Below, piece by piece: positions 23,251 to 24,344 of a stretch of DNA of 24,344 nucleotides; position 1 is the stretch's first letter, and each line of letters opens with the position of its first letter. The stretch is taken from contig DASUBV010000316.1 in NCBI GenBank assembly GCA_035763085.1, positions 1 through 24,344 of the forward strand, read 5' to 3'. The notes below the pieces were generated by a model. It was not told the origin of the DNA. It made no database searches and was given only the letters and a program-made list of their open reading frames with translations. The stretch is from DASUBV01 sp035763085. Lineage in GTDB: Bacteria; Actinomycetota; Actinomycetes; Streptosporangiales; Streptosporangiaceae. The position numbers and the translations under genes were made by a program.

Positions 23251-23894
23251 AGCGCCAGCAGCCGGTCGAGTACCGGCGCGTCTGCGGGCACCTCGACCGG
23301 GGCGGCGAACATGCCAGCCGGCGTGCGGTCGACGATCGCCCGGGCACCGGGGTAAACGGCCGCGACCGCATCGCCCGGCAGCGGGTCCGGGTAGCCAATG
23401 GCGGTGCCGAGGTCCCAGGCATGCACGACCAGGTCGAGGTTCATCTCCGCCAGGTACTCGGGCGCGGGAGCCCGGCCCCGGCCGATGTGGACCGAGCCGG
23501 CCAGCGCGCCGTAGGCGCGGAAGGCGTCCGCCGACCGGGTCGCCGCGATGTCCCAGTCGCGCACCAGCCCTGGCCCGGCCGGCGCTGAGTCACGCTGGCC
23601 TGGGCCGCCCGGCCCCGGGCTGCATTTCCCTGTGTCGCCTTCCCCGGCGCCGCCCCGCCCTGGGCCGGCCGGGTAGAGGTCAGCTACGACGGCCCCGGCG
23701 GCATCCATGTCCACGCCGCTCAGCAGCGGCGCCGCCCAGCGGTGCTCTTCCACCAGGTGCCAGACCAGGTCGGCGACGGTCCACTCCCGGTCCGGCGTGG
23801 GCAGGGTCCACTGGTCGCCGGAGACAGCGTGTACTCGGTCGGAGAACGCGCGCTGGGCGGCCAGGAAGGTCGCGATCAGGTCGTTGGCAAGCAT
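23229..23894 (-). CDS. TIGR03086-family DinB-like metal-binding protein
   Basis: 221 residues of the DinB/mycothiol-dependent-isomerase-like four-helix family. Seen: FSDRVHAVSGDQWTLPTPDREWTVADLVWHLVEEH (first helices with His46 and His51) and LDLVVHAWDLGTAIG (His158), giving the likely metal ligands. Members are small cytoplasmic proteins, some using mycothiol as cofactor; most have no known substrate. A Gly/Pro-rich insertion (about residues 76-109, including GPGRGGAGEGDTGK) interrupts the usual fold between helices. The ATG at 23894 has no Shine-Dalgarno and lies six bases behind TAGGAC, so the mRNA may be leaderless. The 3' end overlaps a 20-bp tandem repeat. Confidence 0.85.
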   Translation of the reverse strand: MLANDLIATFLAAQRAFSDRVHAVSGDQWTLPTPDREWTVADLVWHLVEEHRWAAPLLSGVDMDAAGAVVADLYPAGPGRGGAGEGDTGKCSPGPGGPGQRDSAPAGPGLVRDWDIAATRSADAFRAYGALAGSVHIGRGRAPAPEYLAEMNLDLVVHAWDLGTAIGYPDPLPGDAVAAVYPGARAIVDRTPAGMFAAPVEVPADAPVLDRLLALTGRTRG

Positions 23895-23900
23895 TGTGGT

Positions 23901-23906
23901 GTCCTA
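23901..23906 (-). promoter_or_regulatory. -10-like box of the TIGR03086 gene
   Basis: TAGGAC on the minus strand, then exactly six bases and the ATG at 23894. It matches TAnnnT except the last base. No -35 box is clear. Confidence 0.35.
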
Positions 23907-24025
23907 CCCGGCGGCCGTCCGCGCGACTCCGGAAGCGCACGCGAGGGGTCGGCGGCGCAGCCGGGTCAGCGAACTCGCCCGGCCGGCCAGCCTGGCAAGG
24001 CTGGTAGGCCCGGCGATGCTGGCAA

Positions 24026-24055
24026 GGCCCGGCGGGCTGGTGAACCCGCCGGGCC
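24026..24055. terminator. Hairpin with an 11-bp perfect stem
   Basis: GGCCCGGCGGG and CCCGCCGGGCC around the loop CTGGTGAA. It lies in the gap between the TIGR03086 gene and the gene entering from the right edge, behind a second strong hairpin, and could back up termination of that minus-strand gene. The rest of the 23907-24239 gap shows no gene; a CTGGCAAGGC-type motif occurs twice just before this hairpin. Confidence 0.5.
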
Positions 24056-24151
24056 GCGCGTACGTGACATGGGCAACGGGTCCCCCCGGAGGCTCCGCGG
24101 CCCGCGCTGCGGGCGTGTCGTCCGGGCTGGGCCAGTCCTGAATCCGGGGGT

Positions 24152-24178
24152 GCCCCGGCGCAGCCGCCGCGCCGGGGC
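24152..24178 (-). terminator. Strong hairpin after the right-edge gene
   Basis: A perfect 10-bp stem (GCCCCGGCGC / GCGCCGGGGC) with loop AGCCGCC, 61 bp beyond the stop of the partial minus-strand gene. It is the natural terminator for that gene. No T-run follows on the minus strand. Confidence 0.6.
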
Positions 24179-24239
24179 GCCTACCGGTTACGGCACCCGT
24201 GACACGATGGTCTGGGCTTCGCCTGCTGCCGGGGAACGG

Positions 24240-24344
24240 CTACCCGGCAGGCTGGGCGTTCCAGAACGCGCACTGGTGCTCGGCGGCGAATGTGCTCGCC
24301 GGGATCGTGCGGCTGCGGTCGCCGGGACGCAGGGACATCAGCCG
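24240..24344 (-). CDS. 3' end of an unidentified gene running off the right edge
   Basis: The minus-strand frame is open from the window edge to a TAG at 24240, giving 34 residues that end AAEHQCAFWNAQPAG. Third positions are almost all G or C, and a strong hairpin follows, both expected of a real gene end. I cannot assign a family from so short a piece. An opposing + strand frame from GTG at 24199 (VTRWSGLRLLPGNGYPAGWA and on, open to the edge) also has high third-position GC; it lacks a ribosome binding site and I rate it lower. Confidence 0.4.
   Translation of the reverse strand, partial: RLMSLRPGDRSRTIPASTFAAEHQCAFWNAQPAG

Overview
The window is very GC-rich and codes on both strands with G or C at most third codon positions. 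It carries twin-arginine-type and long Sec-type signal peptides, large multidomain secreted glycosidases, a ROK repressor, a TIGR03086 protein (a family common in mycothiol-producing bacteria) and start codons sitting directly behind TAnnnT-like boxes. Together these indicate a filamentous or soil actinomycete chromosome. I cannot name the species. No tRNA, rRNA, CRISPR array, insertion sequence or integrase is visible.

Layout. (1) 1-4715, + strand: a Dpp/Opp-type ABC importer (two permeases, the first cut by the window edge, then two ATPases) with overlapping or nearly touching genes, followed by a YdjC/ChbG-type sugar deacetylase. The deacetylase suggests that the cargo is an acetylated oligosaccharide rather than a peptide. 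(2) 4796-5689, +: a PhzF-family isomerase with its own promoter. (3) 5783-8134, - strand: a small 46-residue ORF with a good ribosome binding site, a processive family-2 glycosyltransferase and a membrane-anchored GH26-like glycosidase. All three are overlapped or coupled, forming a candidate exopolysaccharide-making and trimming operon. (4) 8135-10245: a patchy region with a short orphan P-loop ATPase, two stretches without recognisable genes, and a tightly coupled pair of tiny genes. The first of the pair resembles a ribbon-helix-helix antitoxin whose N-terminal strand lies upstream of any usable start. (5) 10333-15066, +: a 1577-residue secreted GH35 beta-galactosidase-like enzyme behind a near-consensus promoter. 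(6) 15287-16180, +: an APH-family phosphotransferase. (7) 16294-19974, -: a 1226-residue secreted GH3 enzyme, ending in the same roughly 190-residue module as the GH35 enzyme. (8) 20186-21475, +: a ROK repressor diverging from the GH3 gene, with a perfect 25-bp AT-rich inverted repeat between them. (9) 21483-23015, -: a secreted FAD oxidase of the berberine-bridge type with both covalent FAD attachment residues. (10) 23229-23894, -: a TIGR03086/DinB-type protein. The right edge holds two strong hairpins and the probable 3' end of another minus-strand gene.

How it fits together (inference): the secreted GH35 and GH3 enzymes would release sugars from plant or microbial glycans. The ROK protein would sense a product sugar and control GH3 and itself through the 25-bp operator. 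The Opp/Dpp importer plus deacetylase would bring in and process another glycan fragment. The GT2/GH26 operon points the other way, toward making a surface polysaccharide.

The less ordinary parts are the small ORF-GT2-GH26 operon, the repeated C-terminal module in two unrelated glycosidases, the tiny antitoxin-like pair and the run of starts with an exact six-base spacing from a -10-like box. All functional calls come from reading motifs by eye; no search was run.
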